The translations under genes and the position numbers were made by a program. 64,000 nt of DNA, from contig JAGNJW010000005.1 of assembly GCA_018000455.1 (NCBI GenBank), positions 215,453 to 279,452 of the forward strand. Direction: 5' to 3'. This document shows positions 38,405 through 46,435 of this stretch, piece by piece; position 1 is the stretch's first letter, and every line of letters starts with the position of its first letter. Source of the DNA: Acidobacteriota bacterium (GTDB taxonomy: Bacteria; Acidobacteriota; Vicinamibacteria; Vicinamibacterales; UBA2999). Under the pieces are notes generated by a model. The model was not told the DNA's origin and ran no database searches. It worked only from the letters and a program-made list of their open reading frames with translations.

Positions 38405-39130
38405 GTGCCAGACATCACTAGTTCTGATCTCGTCACCATCCTATTACTGGTCCTCCTCGAAGGGGTACTGAGCGCCGACAACGCCATGGTCCTGGCGATT
38501 CGCGTCCTGAGTCTCCCCAAAGGACTGCAGATCAAGGCGCTGCGCTACGGCATGGCCAGCGCGTTCACGTTCCGTGCGGCAGCCACCGCAGCGGCGGCCT
38601 ATCTCATCGCCCTCGGTTGGGTGAAGCTGGTCGGCGGCCTCTATCTGCTCTATCTGCCTCTCCAGCACTTCCTGCACCGTAGCGGCGGCGAGGGTGAAAC
38701 GCGCCACACGATCAAGCCCGCCGAGCGGTGGCTGGGTCTGTCGCCGTTCTGGGCGACGGTCGTCAAGGTCGAACTCACCGACATCGTCTTCGCGATCGAC
38801 TCGATCCTGGTCGCCGTCGCCGTCTCCGACAAGCTGTGGGTCGTCATCACCGGCGGCATCCTGGGCATCGTGATGATGCGCATGGTGATCGGCAAACTGC
38901 TCGGGCTGATCCGCCGCTACCCGGTGCTCGTCGACGGCGCGTTCATCATCATCGCCTGGGTCGGCATCAAGCTCCTGCTCGAGTACGGGCACGGACTGGG
39001 CTACATCCACTTCGAGATCCCGAAATGGCTGTCGCTCGGCCTGATCGTCGTGATCTTCGGAGGCTCCTACCTCTACGCGCGCAAGCTCGGCCCGGTCGAG
39101 GACGACGGCGATCCGCTGCCGCCCCTGTGA
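38405..39130 (+). CDS. TerC-family integral membrane protein
   Basis: This 241-residue protein starts at GTG 38405. Conserved TerC motifs include the acidic VLLEGVLSADNAMVLAIRVL and VVKVELTDIVFAIDSILVAV, each within a membrane helix; about seven helices are seen. The family handles metal ions, notably manganese export or supply to exoenzymes, and some members give tellurite resistance. A polar C-terminal end (LGPVEDDGDPLPPL) is cytosolic. Confidence 0.9.
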   Translation: MPDITSSDLVTILLLVLLEGVLSADNAMVLAIRVLSLPKGLQIKALRYGMASAFTFRAAATAAAAYLIALGWVKLVGGLYLLYLPLQHFLHRSGGEGETRHTIKPAERWLGLSPFWATVVKVELTDIVFAIDSILVAVAVSDKLWVVITGGILGIVMMRMVIGKLLGLIRRYPVLVDGAFIIIAWVGIKLLLEYGHGLGYIHFEIPKWLSLGLIVVIFGGSYLYARKLGPVEDDGDPLPPL

Positions 39131-39143
39131 GCCGGCGGGCGGT

Positions 39144-39419
39144 TCACGCGCCGCTGGCGAACCGCTCGGCCGAGCGCGCCTTGGCGCGCGCGGCTTCGAT
39201 GTCCCGATTCTTCGGCTCGGCGGTCGTGACCAGCGAGTCGACCAGGCGGCGCGCCACGACGGCCACCTCGTCCACGGCCCGATCGAAGGCGCCCTGATTG
39301 GCCTTCGAGGGCGCCGTGAAGCCGCTCAGCTTGCGAACGAACTGCACCGACGCGGCGCGAATCTCGGCCTCGGTCGCCGGCGGATCGAAGTTGAAAAGGG
39401 TGCGGATGTTGCGGCACAT
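39144..39419 (-). CDS. DUF2277 family protein
   Basis: This 91-residue protein begins MCRNIRTLFNFDPPATEAEI, the characteristic DUF2277 N-terminus, followed by VQFVRKLSGFTAPSKANQGA and a helical tail. Some members have been annotated loosely with metal or RNA-binding roles, but I know of no proven function. It lies between TerC and a glycoside hydrolase, on the opposite strand to both. Confidence 0.85.
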   Translation of the reverse strand: MCRNIRTLFNFDPPATEAEIRAASVQFVRKLSGFTAPSKANQGAFDRAVDEVAVVARRLVDSLVTTAEPKNRDIEAARAKARSAERFASGA

Positions 39420-39425
39420 GGACCC

Positions 39426-39431
39426 AGTTTA
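39426..39431 (-). promoter_or_regulatory. -10 box of the DUF2277 gene, leaderless type
   Basis: TAAACT on the minus strand ends 6 bases before the ATG at 39419. Confidence 0.5.
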
Positions 39432-39504
39432 CCCGCGCTGCCGGCCGCGCGGGAGGGCGGCGACGGGGCGGGCCCGTTCGCGCGTGTGCCAGCTCCGAGT
39501 GCGC

Positions 39505-39510
39505 GACAAT
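39505..39510 (+). promoter_or_regulatory. -10 box of the glycoside hydrolase gene
   Basis: GACAAT ends 7 bases before ATG 39518; it overlaps the earlier in-frame ATG 39509, which argues against that codon as the start. Confidence 0.45.
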
Positions 39511-39517
39511 GCCACCA

Positions 39518-40519
39518 ATGCCGGTCGGCGTGAACTACCCGTGGCGACGCTACGGCGGCGACTTCGGTCCCACCATCTGGCGCACCCATCACGGCATCCT
39601 CGCCGACCGTGACGCGGTAGCGAACGACTTCGCCGTGATGGCGGCGCTGGGCGTCGAGGTCGTGCGGTGGTTCGTCTTCACCGACGCCCGCGGCGGCCTG
39701 GCCGTCGACCGCCAGGGCTGGCCGGCGGGCTTCCTCGACGGCACGCTCGATGACCTCGACGCGCTCTTCGCGCTGGCACTCGACGCCGGGCTGACCGTGG
39801 TGCCCGTGCTCTTCGATCACACCCTGGTGTTCGCGCCGAGCGACGCGGGCGGAGCGCGCGTGGGCGGGCACCACGCCTGGCTGGCCGATCCCGACGGCCA
39901 GGCCCGCCTCGTCGACACCGTCGTCACACCGCTCGCCGCGCGCTACGGCCCCCGCGGCTCGCACGGGCGCCTCGGCCAAGCCGTCTACGCGTGGGACCTG
40001 CTGAACGAGCCCGACTGGATCATCGCCGAGCATCATCCGAACCCGCGTGTGCCGGTGCCGATCCCGTTCGACGTCGTGGCGGCGTGGGCATCGGCGGCCT
40101 CGGCCACCATGCGCGCCCACGACGCCGGCCGGACGACCATCGGCAGCGCCCGGCTGCGCTTTGCCGGCTGGTGGGACGACCCCATGTTCGGATTCGCCTT
40201 CCTTCAGGCACACACCTATTACGACCCGGCGCACGACCTCGACGTGCTCGAGACGCCCTACGCCGCGCTCGGTCTCACGCGCCCGCTCGTGGTGGGGGAG
40301 TGCTCGGCCCGAGGCGAGGCCGCCGACGACGCGCGTGGGCGGCCCGCACTGTCGGTTACGGCGCTGGCGCGCGCCGCAGCAGCGCTCGGCTACGCCGGCG
40401 CTTGGCCGTGGACCTGGCGCGGCGTGGACAGGCATGGCGCGCTGGCGCCGAGCGATGCCAGGCGTCTCACGGCCGACGCTGCCGGGCGCACCGCCGGCGG
40501 CTGGGCAGGCGAGCCGTAG
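39518..40519 (+). CDS. cellulase-superfamily glycoside hydrolase (GH5/GH-A-like)
   Basis: This 333-residue protein has a GH-A barrel look: MPVGVNYPWRRYGGDFG, VEVVRWFVFTDARGG, the acid/base Glu in YAWDLLNEPDWI near residue 168, and the likely nucleophile Glu in LVVGECSARGEAA near residue 262. No signal peptide is visible, so it may act in the cytosol. The substrate is unknown; similar proteins are annotated only as cellulase-family glycosylhydrolases. Confidence 0.8.
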   Translation: MPVGVNYPWRRYGGDFGPTIWRTHHGILADRDAVANDFAVMAALGVEVVRWFVFTDARGGLAVDRQGWPAGFLDGTLDDLDALFALALDAGLTVVPVLFDHTLVFAPSDAGGARVGGHHAWLADPDGQARLVDTVVTPLAARYGPRGSHGRLGQAVYAWDLLNEPDWIIAEHHPNPRVPVPIPFDVVAAWASAASATMRAHDAGRTTIGSARLRFAGWWDDPMFGFAFLQAHTYYDPAHDLDVLETPYAALGLTRPLVVGECSARGEAADDARGRPALSVTALARAAAALGYAGAWPWTWRGVDRHGALAPSDARRLTADAAGRTAGGWAGEP

Positions 40520-40533
40520 CTAGCAGCGCTCGG

Positions 40534-41316
40534 TCAGCGCACCGGCACGGCGGCAACGATCGGCACGGGCCAGGCGTCACCTGGGTACAGCACGCGCTCG
40601 AGGAACAAGCCCGCCGCCGGGGCAGTCAGCCGGGCCACGGCGTCGCCTCCGTCCCCCCCCAGCAGGTGCGCCACGTCGCCGGGCTCGAGATCGCCGGTAC
40701 CGACGGCGGCCAGCACGCCGACCATGCGCCGCACCATCTTCCACAGGAAGTGCGAGCCAGCCACGCGGACGAGCACCAGGGCGCCGTCGTCGACCAACGT
40801 CACCTCGTCGAGCAACACCTTGGTGGACTTCTCATCGGGAGCGTCGTCGGAGAACGCGCGGAAGTCGTGGAGCCCGGCGAAGGCGTCGGCCGCCGCACGC
40901 ATGCGGGTCAGGTCGAGCGTCTCTTTGACCCACCAGACGTACGGCTTGGCGAAGGCGCTCCGGCGGCGGGAGATCTGGTAGAGGTAGCTGCGGTGCACGG
41001 CGCTATGACGCGCGTGGAAGCTCCGCCCGACGGGCGCCACGTCGATGACGTGGATATCGGCCGGCAGGCCGTCGTTGATGCGGCGGCGCAGGGCTTCGGG
41101 GGCCGGCGCGCGGGTGACGTCGATATGCGCGACCTGCGCCAGCGCATGGACGCCGGCGTCGGTGCGTCCCGAGCCCTGCGAGTCGACGAGCACGTCACCC
41201 AGTGCCTCGACGATGGCTCGGTTGAGTTCGCCCTGGACGGTCTTGGCGTTCTTCTGGGACTGCCAGCCGCTATAGCGCGTGCCGGCGTACTCGAGGGTCA
41301 GTTTGAATCGTGGCAC
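40534..41316 (-). CDS. truA: tRNA pseudouridine(38-40) synthase
   Basis: This 260-residue enzyme isomerises uridines 38-40 in the tRNA anticodon stem-loop. The catalytic Asp53 is in GSGRTDAGVHALAQ; LEYAGTRYSGWQSQ and FLWKMVRRMVGVL are also typical. It starts at GTG 41316, with a TATTCT -10 box about 9 bases upstream. Convergent with the glycoside hydrolase. Confidence 0.95.
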   Translation of the reverse strand: MPRFKLTLEYAGTRYSGWQSQKNAKTVQGELNRAIVEALGDVLVDSQGSGRTDAGVHALAQVAHIDVTRAPAPEALRRRINDGLPADIHVIDVAPVGRSFHARHSAVHRSYLYQISRRRSAFAKPYVWWVKETLDLTRMRAAADAFAGLHDFRAFSDDAPDEKSTKVLLDEVTLVDDGALVLVRVAGSHFLWKMVRRMVGVLAAVGTGDLEPGDVAHLLGGDGGDAVARLTAPAAGLFLERVLYPGDAWPVPIVAAVPVR

Positions 41317-41325
41317 GCGGCGCCT

Positions 41326-41331
41326 AGAATA
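41326..41331 (-). promoter_or_regulatory. -10 box of truA
   Basis: TATTCT on the minus strand ends 9 bases before the GTG at 41316. Confidence 0.4.
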
Positions 41332-41378
41332 GCAGGCGCTGCGCGCCTGGTCGCGTGGCCGTCATCACGAGGAGCCTC

Positions 41379-41771
41379 ATGCCGCAGTCACATCGTCCGG
41401 TCCATGCCGCGAATCTGCCCAAGCCCGTCGGGCCGTACTCCCCCGGTATGGGCTTCGAACGTCTGGTGTTCGTGTCGGGCCAGGGCGCGACAGATCCCGC
41501 GACCGGCGAGCTGGTCGGCCACGCCGCCGCGCTCCAGACCGAGCAGTGCCTCAAGAACGTACAGGCCATCCTGCAAGCGGCCGGCAGCGATCTGCAGCAC
41601 GTCTTGCGCTGCGGCGTGTTCCTGGTGGACATGGACGACTTCCAGGAGATGAACGCCGTCTACCAGCGGATGTTCGGCGAGCATCGTCCCGCGCGGACCA
41701 CCATTCAGGCCGCGAAGCTCCCCGGCAAGGGGCTGCGCGTCGAGATCGACTGCATCGCCTACGTGCCCTGA
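41379..41771 (+). CDS. ridA: RidA/YjgF-family enamine/imine deaminase
   Basis: This 130-residue protein has the RidA pattern: PVGPYSPGMGFERLVFVSGQ at the N-terminus, VLRCGVFLVDMDDFQEMNAVY, and RTTIQAAKLPGKGLRVEIDC with the conserved substrate-binding Arg. It hydrolyses reactive 2-aminoacrylate and related enamines made by PLP enzymes. The ATG at 41379 has a clear GAGGAG site about 6 bases upstream; a GTG 24 bases earlier lacks this. Confidence 0.93.
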   Translation: MPQSHRPVHAANLPKPVGPYSPGMGFERLVFVSGQGATDPATGELVGHAAALQTEQCLKNVQAILQAAGSDLQHVLRCGVFLVDMDDFQEMNAVYQRMFGEHRPARTTIQAAKLPGKGLRVEIDCIAYVP

Positions 41772-41773
41772 GG

Positions 41774-41806
41774 ACAGGGAACAGGGAACGGGGAGCAGGG
41801 AACGGG
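41774..41806. repeat. degenerate heptanucleotide tandem repeat
   Basis: Four copies of a 7-mer follow one another (ACAGGGA, ACAGGGA, ACGGGGA, GCAGGGA) plus a partial fifth. It starts two bases after the ridA stop. Confidence 0.7.
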
Positions 41807-41824
41807 CGCCGCCGGGGCGGCGCC
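41805..41824. terminator. GC-rich hairpin between convergent ridA and the stomatin gene
   Basis: GGCGCCGCC, loop GG, GGCGGCGCC: nine perfect pairs. There is no T tract, so it would be a weak or factor-assisted bidirectional terminator. Confidence 0.45.
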
Positions 41825-41830
41825 TCTCGC

Positions 41831-42769
41831 CTAACGGCGGGTCTGGGCCGATGGGGTCTGCTGGCTCACGACCGACATGGCGGTCGTGATCATCGCGGCG
41901 ACGTCGGCGACGTTCGAGGGCAGGATGATCGTGTCGGCGTTGTTGATCACCTTGCCGAACTCCGCGATGTACTGCTCGGCGACTCTGAGCTGGATGGCCT
42001 CCTGGCCGCCGGCCGCCTGCGTGGCTTCGGCCACCCGCTTGATGCCCTCGGCCGTGGCCGTGGCCACGGCGAGAATTGCCGACGCCTGCCCCTCGGCCTC
42101 GTTGATCTGCTGCTGCTTGCGCGCTTCCGAGGCCTTGATGGTCTGCTGCTTGTCGCCTTCGGCGCTGTTGATGGCGGCATCGCGCTGGCCTTCGGAGGTG
42201 AGGATCACGGCGCGCTTCTCGCGTTCGGCACGCATCTGTTTTTCCATCGCCGCCAGCACATCCGCCGGCGGGGTGATGTTCTTGATCTCATAACGCAGCA
42301 CCTTCACGCCCCACGGGTCGCTGGCCTTGTCGAGCTCGGCGACGACGGCGATGTTGATGTTGGTGCGTTCCTCGAACGTGCGATCGAGGTCGATCTTGCC
42401 GACCTCGGAGCGGAGCGTCGTCTGGGCCAGCTGCGAGATGGCGAACAGGTAGTCCTGGATGCCATAGCTGGCGCGCTCGGGATTCAGGATCTTGAGGTAG
42501 AGCACGCCGTCGACGCCAACCTGCACGTTGTCGCGGGTGATGCAGACCTGGGCGGGAATGTCGAGCGCCGCTTCCTTGAGCGAGTGCTTGTAGCGGATGA
42601 CGTCGACGAACGGCAGCAGGATGTGAAAGCCGGCATCGAGCGTGCCCGAGTAACGGCCCAGCCGCTCGACGACGAAGGCGCTCTGCTGGGGCACCACGAT
42701 CGCGGTCTTGGCGATGACGATGAGCGCCATGACCGCGAGCAGAACGATGACGATGAATCCGCCTTCCAT
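41831..42769 (-). CDS. qmcA: stomatin/prohibitin (SPFH)-family membrane protein
   Basis: This 312-residue protein has one N-terminal membrane helix (about 4-24), an SPFH domain (VPQQSAFVVERLGRYSGTLD, then GFHILLPFVDVIRYKHSLKE), and a long Glu/Ala/Gln-rich coiled coil (about 195-270, KRAVILTSEGQRDAAINSAE). It is close to QmcA/stomatin. Such proteins form microdomain scaffolds and pair with NfeD proteins; the adjacent upstream nfeD gene fits that partnership. Confidence 0.93.
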   Translation of the reverse strand: MEGGFIVIVLLAVMALIVIAKTAIVVPQQSAFVVERLGRYSGTLDAGFHILLPFVDVIRYKHSLKEAALDIPAQVCITRDNVQVGVDGVLYLKILNPERASYGIQDYLFAISQLAQTTLRSEVGKIDLDRTFEERTNINIAVVAELDKASDPWGVKVLRYEIKNITPPADVLAAMEKQMRAEREKRAVILTSEGQRDAAINSAEGDKQQTIKASEARKQQQINEAEGQASAILAVATATAEGIKRVAEATQAAGGQEAIQLRVAEQYIAEFGKVINNADTIILPSNVADVAAMITTAMSVVSQQTPSAQTRR

Positions 42770-42784
42770 GAGTCGTATCCTTCG

Positions 42785-43213
42785 CTATTCGGCGACCACG
42801 CCGAGCTGCAATCCCAACACCCGCGTCACCCGGCAGCGTTGATTCGCGCCGAGCGGAGTGTCGCCAACGTTTCTGGCTTCCCAGTTCGATCCGCGCAGCG
42901 CCACGCGGCCCACCGCGCCGGGCGGCATCGACTCGACCGGGAATGCGATCTCGCCGACGAGTGAGTCAACCGGCGGGCGCGACACCGGCTCGACACGCGC
43001 CTGAATCTTGCCGCGGAACAGCAGCAGGCTCAACACCGAGATGACGGTGAAGATGAGCCACTGCGCGGCCATGCCGGTGAGGGCGCCGGTCGAGGCTACG
43101 ACGCCCGTCAGGATGGCGCCGACGCCGAAGAACATGATGAAGAAGCCGCTCGGCGTGACGAGTTCGAGCACCAGCAGCACGAAGCCGCCGGCCAGCCAGA
43201 TCCACCAATCCAT
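42785..43213 (-). CDS. nfeD: NfeD-family membrane protein
   Basis: This 142-residue short NfeD protein (NfeD1b type) has three hydrophobic helices (about 3-75) and a C-terminal OB-fold (about 85-140, EIAFPVESMPPGAVGRVALR). It lacks the ClpP-like protease domain. It partners with the stomatin gene 15 bases downstream. ATG 43213 is used because TATCAT ends 8 bases before it. Confidence 0.9.
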   Translation of the reverse strand: MDWWIWLAGGFVLLVLELVTPSGFFIMFFGVGAILTGVVASTGALTGMAAQWLIFTVISVLSLLLFRGKIQARVEPVSRPPVDSLVGEIAFPVESMPPGAVGRVALRGSNWEARNVGDTPLGANQRCRVTRVLGLQLGVVAE

Positions 43214-43221
43214 GGACGGCA

Positions 43222-43227
43222 ATGATA
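43222..43227 (-). promoter_or_regulatory. -10 box of nfeD
   Basis: TATCAT on the minus strand ends 8 bases before the ATG at 43213. The 26-bp palindrome 43232-43257 covers its -35 region. Confidence 0.5.
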
Positions 43228-43231
43228 CAGG

Positions 43232-43257
43232 GACCAGGCGCCGGCCGGCGCCTGGTC
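43232..43257. repeat. 26-bp perfect palindrome upstream of nfeD
   Basis: GACCAGGCGCCGG is followed immediately by its exact reverse complement. It lies over the -35 region of nfeD and downstream of the beta-propeller gene, so it may be an operator or a hairpin terminator. Confidence 0.7.
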
Positions 43258-43267
43258 TAACCGTTAA

Positions 43268-43426
43268 CAGCCCGTGGTGGAAGTCCCACCGGCATTCGAC
43301 CGATGAGGCATCACCGCTCGCGTCGTTGCTCCGCCTTCAAATCAGGCCGGTATTCTCAGTTGTCGCGCCTCGCGAGCGGCGCGCCTCATCGGTCTCGGTG
43401 CTCGCCGGGACGTCCACCACGGGCTG
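43268..43426. repeat. 159-bp imperfect palindromic element (MITE-like)
   Basis: The outer arms CAGCCCGTGGTGGA (43268-43281) and TCCACCACGGGCTG (43413-43426) are exact reverse complements. Inner matches include GACCGATGAGGC (43298-43309) with its complement at 43383-43394, and CCGCTCGCG near the centre. It ends at the last base before the stop codon of the beta-propeller gene. It codes for nothing. Confidence 0.7.
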
Positions 43427-44755
43427 CTAAGGGACGTCGACGACGACGTCGTTCGATGGCAGGCTCACGCCGTTGCCGTTCGCGGCACGGATACGCACGA
43501 AATAGCGACCGGGCGGGACTGCCTGGGCGCCGAACGTGGACGCGGGCCCGGTGTCGGAAGTGAGGATGTTGGCAAGGCCGGGACCACTACCGGCTTCCAG
43601 CCGATAGCCGGTCGCCGCCGTGGACTCGGTGGGCAACGTCCACGACAGCGTGACGCTGGCGCCGGTCACGATCGCCGGCGCGAGAACCGGCGCCTGCGGT
43701 TCAGCGCCCCAGGCGGCAACGATGAAGCCACCGCCCGGCGCCGCCACGTAGTTCAGCGTGGCGCCGGTCGCCGCATTGACCCGCGACACGAAGCCGATAC
43801 CGGAGACGACCGTCTCGCCTCCGTCGGCGGAGAACGACAAGGCCGGCGTGGGTGGGCCGCTCGCCTGCACCATCACGCCGAGGGTGAGCGACGGGGCGTC
43901 GACCACGTGGGTCGTACAGTCCAGGACCGGTGGACTGCCGCTTGCATCGGCGCAGCGCACGAGATGCGGTTGGTCGCGCCGGCGGGGATTGGGCACGAGC
44001 ATGGGCAGACCGCCGCCCGGCCACGCAAACGCCCCGGCGAGCAGGAGCGACCCGCTCACCGCGTCCCTCCGCTCGATGGCATACGCGCCCGCGCCGGCAC
44101 GAAGCACGACGACCTCGGTGGCGGTCGTGTCGAGCACGATGGAGGAGGCTGGCGCGCTCCCCAGGGGGACTCGCCGGAGGACCGCGCCGGACACGCTGTC
44201 GATGACCACAACCGACGAGGTCGACGACGGGGATGACGAGACCGTGCACAGGATGAACAGCTGCCGCCCGTCCGGCGACACGTCCAGGCCGGCGTAGCGC
44301 TGGTCGTCGTCGCACGGCTGGAAGCCGCGCAGGCCGGCCGCGTCGACGCGGGCGGGAAAGTCGATACCGAACGGCGGCAGGCGGTAGAGGCCGAACACCA
44401 CGGCCTCGCGGGGATGCGGCACCACGATGTTGGCCGCTCCGCCGTAGACGGGCGCGAACTCCGCGGGCAACGCCACCTCGACGCCTGCGTCCATGAAGCG
44501 GGCGCGCCATCGTGGCTCGCCAGAGACGTGACGCAGCAGGATCGCGCCGTCCGACAGGAAGACCGCCTTGTCGGTCGCGTCGTTCGACAGGCGCGTCACG
44601 GCGCCGGTCGCCATGTCGATGAGGTCGGTGGCCGGCGCCAGACCGGGCCCGGCCACGCTGATGACGGCCCGCTGCGCACTGGCGGGCGCGGCAAGACAGG
44701 CAACGACGAGGAGCGCCAGGGGCCAGGGCAGCAGGCGCGCGAATCGGACCACCAT
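43427..44755 (-). CDS. exported beta-propeller protein with C-terminal FN3-like domain
   Basis: This 442-residue protein has a signal peptide (residues 1-28, ending PASAQ). Repeated blades such as VSPDGRQLFILC, DSVSGAVLRRVPLG and TTATEVVVLRAGAGAYAI suggest a YVTN-like propeller (about 30-345). Residues about 350-440 look like a fibronectin type III domain (ASVTLSWTLPTESTAATGYR, PGRYFVRIRAANGNGVS). Ligand and function are unknown; similar secreted proteins are common in soil Acidobacteria. Confidence 0.75.
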   Translation of the reverse strand: MVVRFARLLPWPLALLVVACLAAPASAQRAVISVAGPGLAPATDLIDMATGAVTRLSNDATDKAVFLSDGAILLRHVSGEPRWRARFMDAGVEVALPAEFAPVYGGAANIVVPHPREAVVFGLYRLPPFGIDFPARVDAAGLRGFQPCDDDQRYAGLDVSPDGRQLFILCTVSSSPSSTSSVVVIDSVSGAVLRRVPLGSAPASSIVLDTTATEVVVLRAGAGAYAIERRDAVSGSLLLAGAFAWPGGGLPMLVPNPRRRDQPHLVRCADASGSPPVLDCTTHVVDAPSLTLGVMVQASGPPTPALSFSADGGETVVSGIGFVSRVNAATGATLNYVAAPGGGFIVAAWGAEPQAPVLAPAIVTGASVTLSWTLPTESTAATGYRLEAGSGPGLANILTSDTGPASTFGAQAVPPGRYFVRIRAANGNGVSLPSNDVVVDVP

Positions 44756-44762
44756 GCCGGAA

Positions 44763-44768
44763 ATTCTA
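44763..44768 (-). promoter_or_regulatory. -10 box of the beta-propeller gene
   Basis: TAGAAT on the minus strand ends 7 bases before the ATG at 44755. Confidence 0.5.
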
Positions 44769-44777
44769 GCCGAATGC

Positions 44778-44783
44778 TAAGAT
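44778..44783 (+). promoter_or_regulatory. -10 box of surE
   Basis: TAAGAT lies 11 bases before the surE ATG at 44795, giving a leader of only a few bases. It is divergent from the box at 44763. Confidence 0.4.
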
Positions 44784-44794
44784 CGACGGCTCAC

Positions 44795-45547
44795 ATGCCC
44801 AGAATCCTTGTCACCAACGACGACGGCGTGCACGCGCCCGGCATCAAGGCCCTGGCCGAGGCCATGCGCCCCCTCGGCGACGTGGTGGTCGTGGCGCCCC
44901 ACCAGGAGTCGAGCGCCATCGGTCACGCCCTCACGCTGCGCCGGCCCTTGCGCCTCGAGACGTTCGGCCCGGACGTCTACGCCGTGGACGGCACGCCCAC
45001 CGACTGCGTGAACATCGCCGTGGCCGTGCTCTTCAAAGGCGTGCTGCCAGACCTGGTCGTGTCGGGCATCAACACCGGCTACAACCTTGGTGACGACATC
45101 ACCTACTCCGGCACCGTCTCCGGCGCGCTCGAAGCGGCGCTCCTCGGTGCACCGGCCATCGCGGTGTCGCTCATGCGCACCCGCGATTGGCCGTTCGACT
45201 TCGGCCCCTCGGCCGCCGTTGCCGGCGACGTCGCCGCGCAGGTGCTCAAGGAACGGCTCCCGGATCGGGTGTTCCTCAACGTGAACGTCCCTCGGGGCCT
45301 GCCGAAGGGCATACGGCTCACGGTGCAGGGCAAGCGCAACCACGTGACCACGATCGCCGAACGCACCGACCCCCGCGGCCAGACCTACTACTGGATCGAA
45401 GAGGGGGAGGACACCTGGCACGCCCACGGTCGCAGTGACCACGTGGCGTGCCGCGAAGGCTACGTGTCGATCACGGCCCTCCAGCCCGACATGACCGCCC
45501 ACGTCGGCGCACCCGCCTGGCTGGACCGGCTGGAGACTGGAGACTAG
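44795..45547 (+). CDS. surE: 5'/3'-nucleotidase SurE
   Basis: This 250-residue metal-dependent survival protein hydrolyses nucleoside monophosphates and short polyphosphates. ILVTNDDGVHAPGIKALAEA carries the metal-binding Asp pair at residues 9-10. HQESSAIGHALTLRRPL, DGTPTDCV and VSGINTGYNLGDDITYSGTV are further signatures. The last six codons are built from a CTGGAGA tandem repeat, so the C-terminal RLETGD is probably not functional sequence. Confidence 0.95.
   Translation: MPRILVTNDDGVHAPGIKALAEAMRPLGDVVVVAPHQESSAIGHALTLRRPLRLETFGPDVYAVDGTPTDCVNIAVAVLFKGVLPDLVVSGINTGYNLGDDITYSGTVSGALEAALLGAPAIAVSLMRTRDWPFDFGPSAAVAGDVAAQVLKERLPDRVFLNVNVPRGLPKGIRLTVQGKRNHVTTIAERTDPRGQTYYWIEEGEDTWHAHGRSDHVACREGYVSITALQPDMTAHVGAPAWLDRLETGD
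45530..45547. repeat. short CTGGAGA heptamer repeat at the end of surE
   Basis: Two tandem CTGGAGA copies and a partial third (CTAG) supply the surE stop codon. The 7-base period matches the repeat after ridA. Confidence 0.5.
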
Positions 45548-45592
45548 CGGCCGTGGCGAGGCTGGCGAATTCTGAGGTATGATCGGCCTCGT

Positions 45593-45670
<78 letters not shown>

Positions 45671-45675
45671 AGTTC

Positions 45676-45709
45676 AAGGCCCGGTGATGGCGACATCACC
45701 GGGCCTTTT
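45676..45709 (+). terminator. intrinsic terminator after tRNA-Pro
   Basis: Fourteen perfect base pairs (AAGGCCCGGTGATG, loop GCGA, then the complement) run into TTTT. It is the clearest rho-independent terminator in the window. Confidence 0.9.
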
Positions 45710-45904
45710 CGTATGGCGTGACTCAGCCTGTCCTTCACCAAGGGCTAACCGCGCACACGTGTCCGCAGCCATGAGCGATGATTCCGTCCTTCCTGCATAC
45801 TGATCCGCCCCGGTGGCTCGGACCGCCGGCCGTGCCGGCAGCTGGCGCAGCCGCCCGAGATCATGGCGAGGTGCGTGACCGGCAGTTCCTTTCGCGGAGG
45901 CCTT

Positions 45905-46312
45905 GTGCCCGAACTCGATGAACTAAGCCTGCAGGTTCTTCGCCTGCTGAGTGCGCGGCTTCCCGGCAGCGGATTCGAAATGCTCACAGTCGAGGGGGAA
46001 CCGGACGAGGCCGTCTCGGCGATAGTCGAGCGATTGCGGTTCGATCACCTTGTCGATGCCGCATTCATTGAGCACGGCTTCGGGACCACGCCTGATCACT
46101 GGGCGCCGTCGAGCTTGACCGAAAAGGGCCGCAGAGTCCTTGCAAGCTTGGACAGCGTGGTGTGCCCTACGTGCTTCCAGCCGATGCGGCTCACTGAGGC
46201 CATGAGCCAGGATGACGGCGCGAATGCCGGCGGCCGGCTGTTCGAGTGCTCCGCGCACGGAGAGTGGTATCAGGGACCGAACGCAGGATTTCTGAGGCGC
46301 AGGAGCGGCTAG
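45905..46312 (+). CDS. unknown protein with winged-helix-like part and C-terminal zinc ribbon
   Basis: This 135-residue protein starts at GTG 45905 with a good GGAGG just upstream; a further in-frame ATG at 45863 is less likely. The N-terminal 90 residues are helical (LDELSLQVLRLLSARLPGSG, EAVSAIVERLRFDHLVDAAF) and end LTEKGRRVLASLD, as in wHTH proteins. CPTCFQPM and the later FECSAHGEWY could bind zinc. I do not recognise the family. Codon use is less GC-extreme than in neighbours and it lies just after tRNA-Pro, so it may be acquired. Confidence 0.6.
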   Translation: MPELDELSLQVLRLLSARLPGSGFEMLTVEGEPDEAVSAIVERLRFDHLVDAAFIEHGFGTTPDHWAPSSLTEKGRRVLASLDSVVCPTCFQPMRLTEAMSQDDGANAGGRLFECSAHGEWYQGPNAGFLRRRSG

Positions 46313-46435
46313 GCCGCGTGGAAGTGGAACCCGCGGCGGCGTCGAGAGCCCCCTCGCACGTCGGAGTCCCAACTTCATGAGCGACGAGAGCGGCGTGCCA
46401 CGAGCGACGGGAATGGCAACATCACATGGCCCTTT

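Noticed and set aside
43254..43430. Possible integron attC site (GTCTAAC next to an imperfect palindrome)
   Set aside because: The left end fits RYYYAAC but no matching GTTRRRY is found at the right end, and there is no integrase or cassette array nearby.
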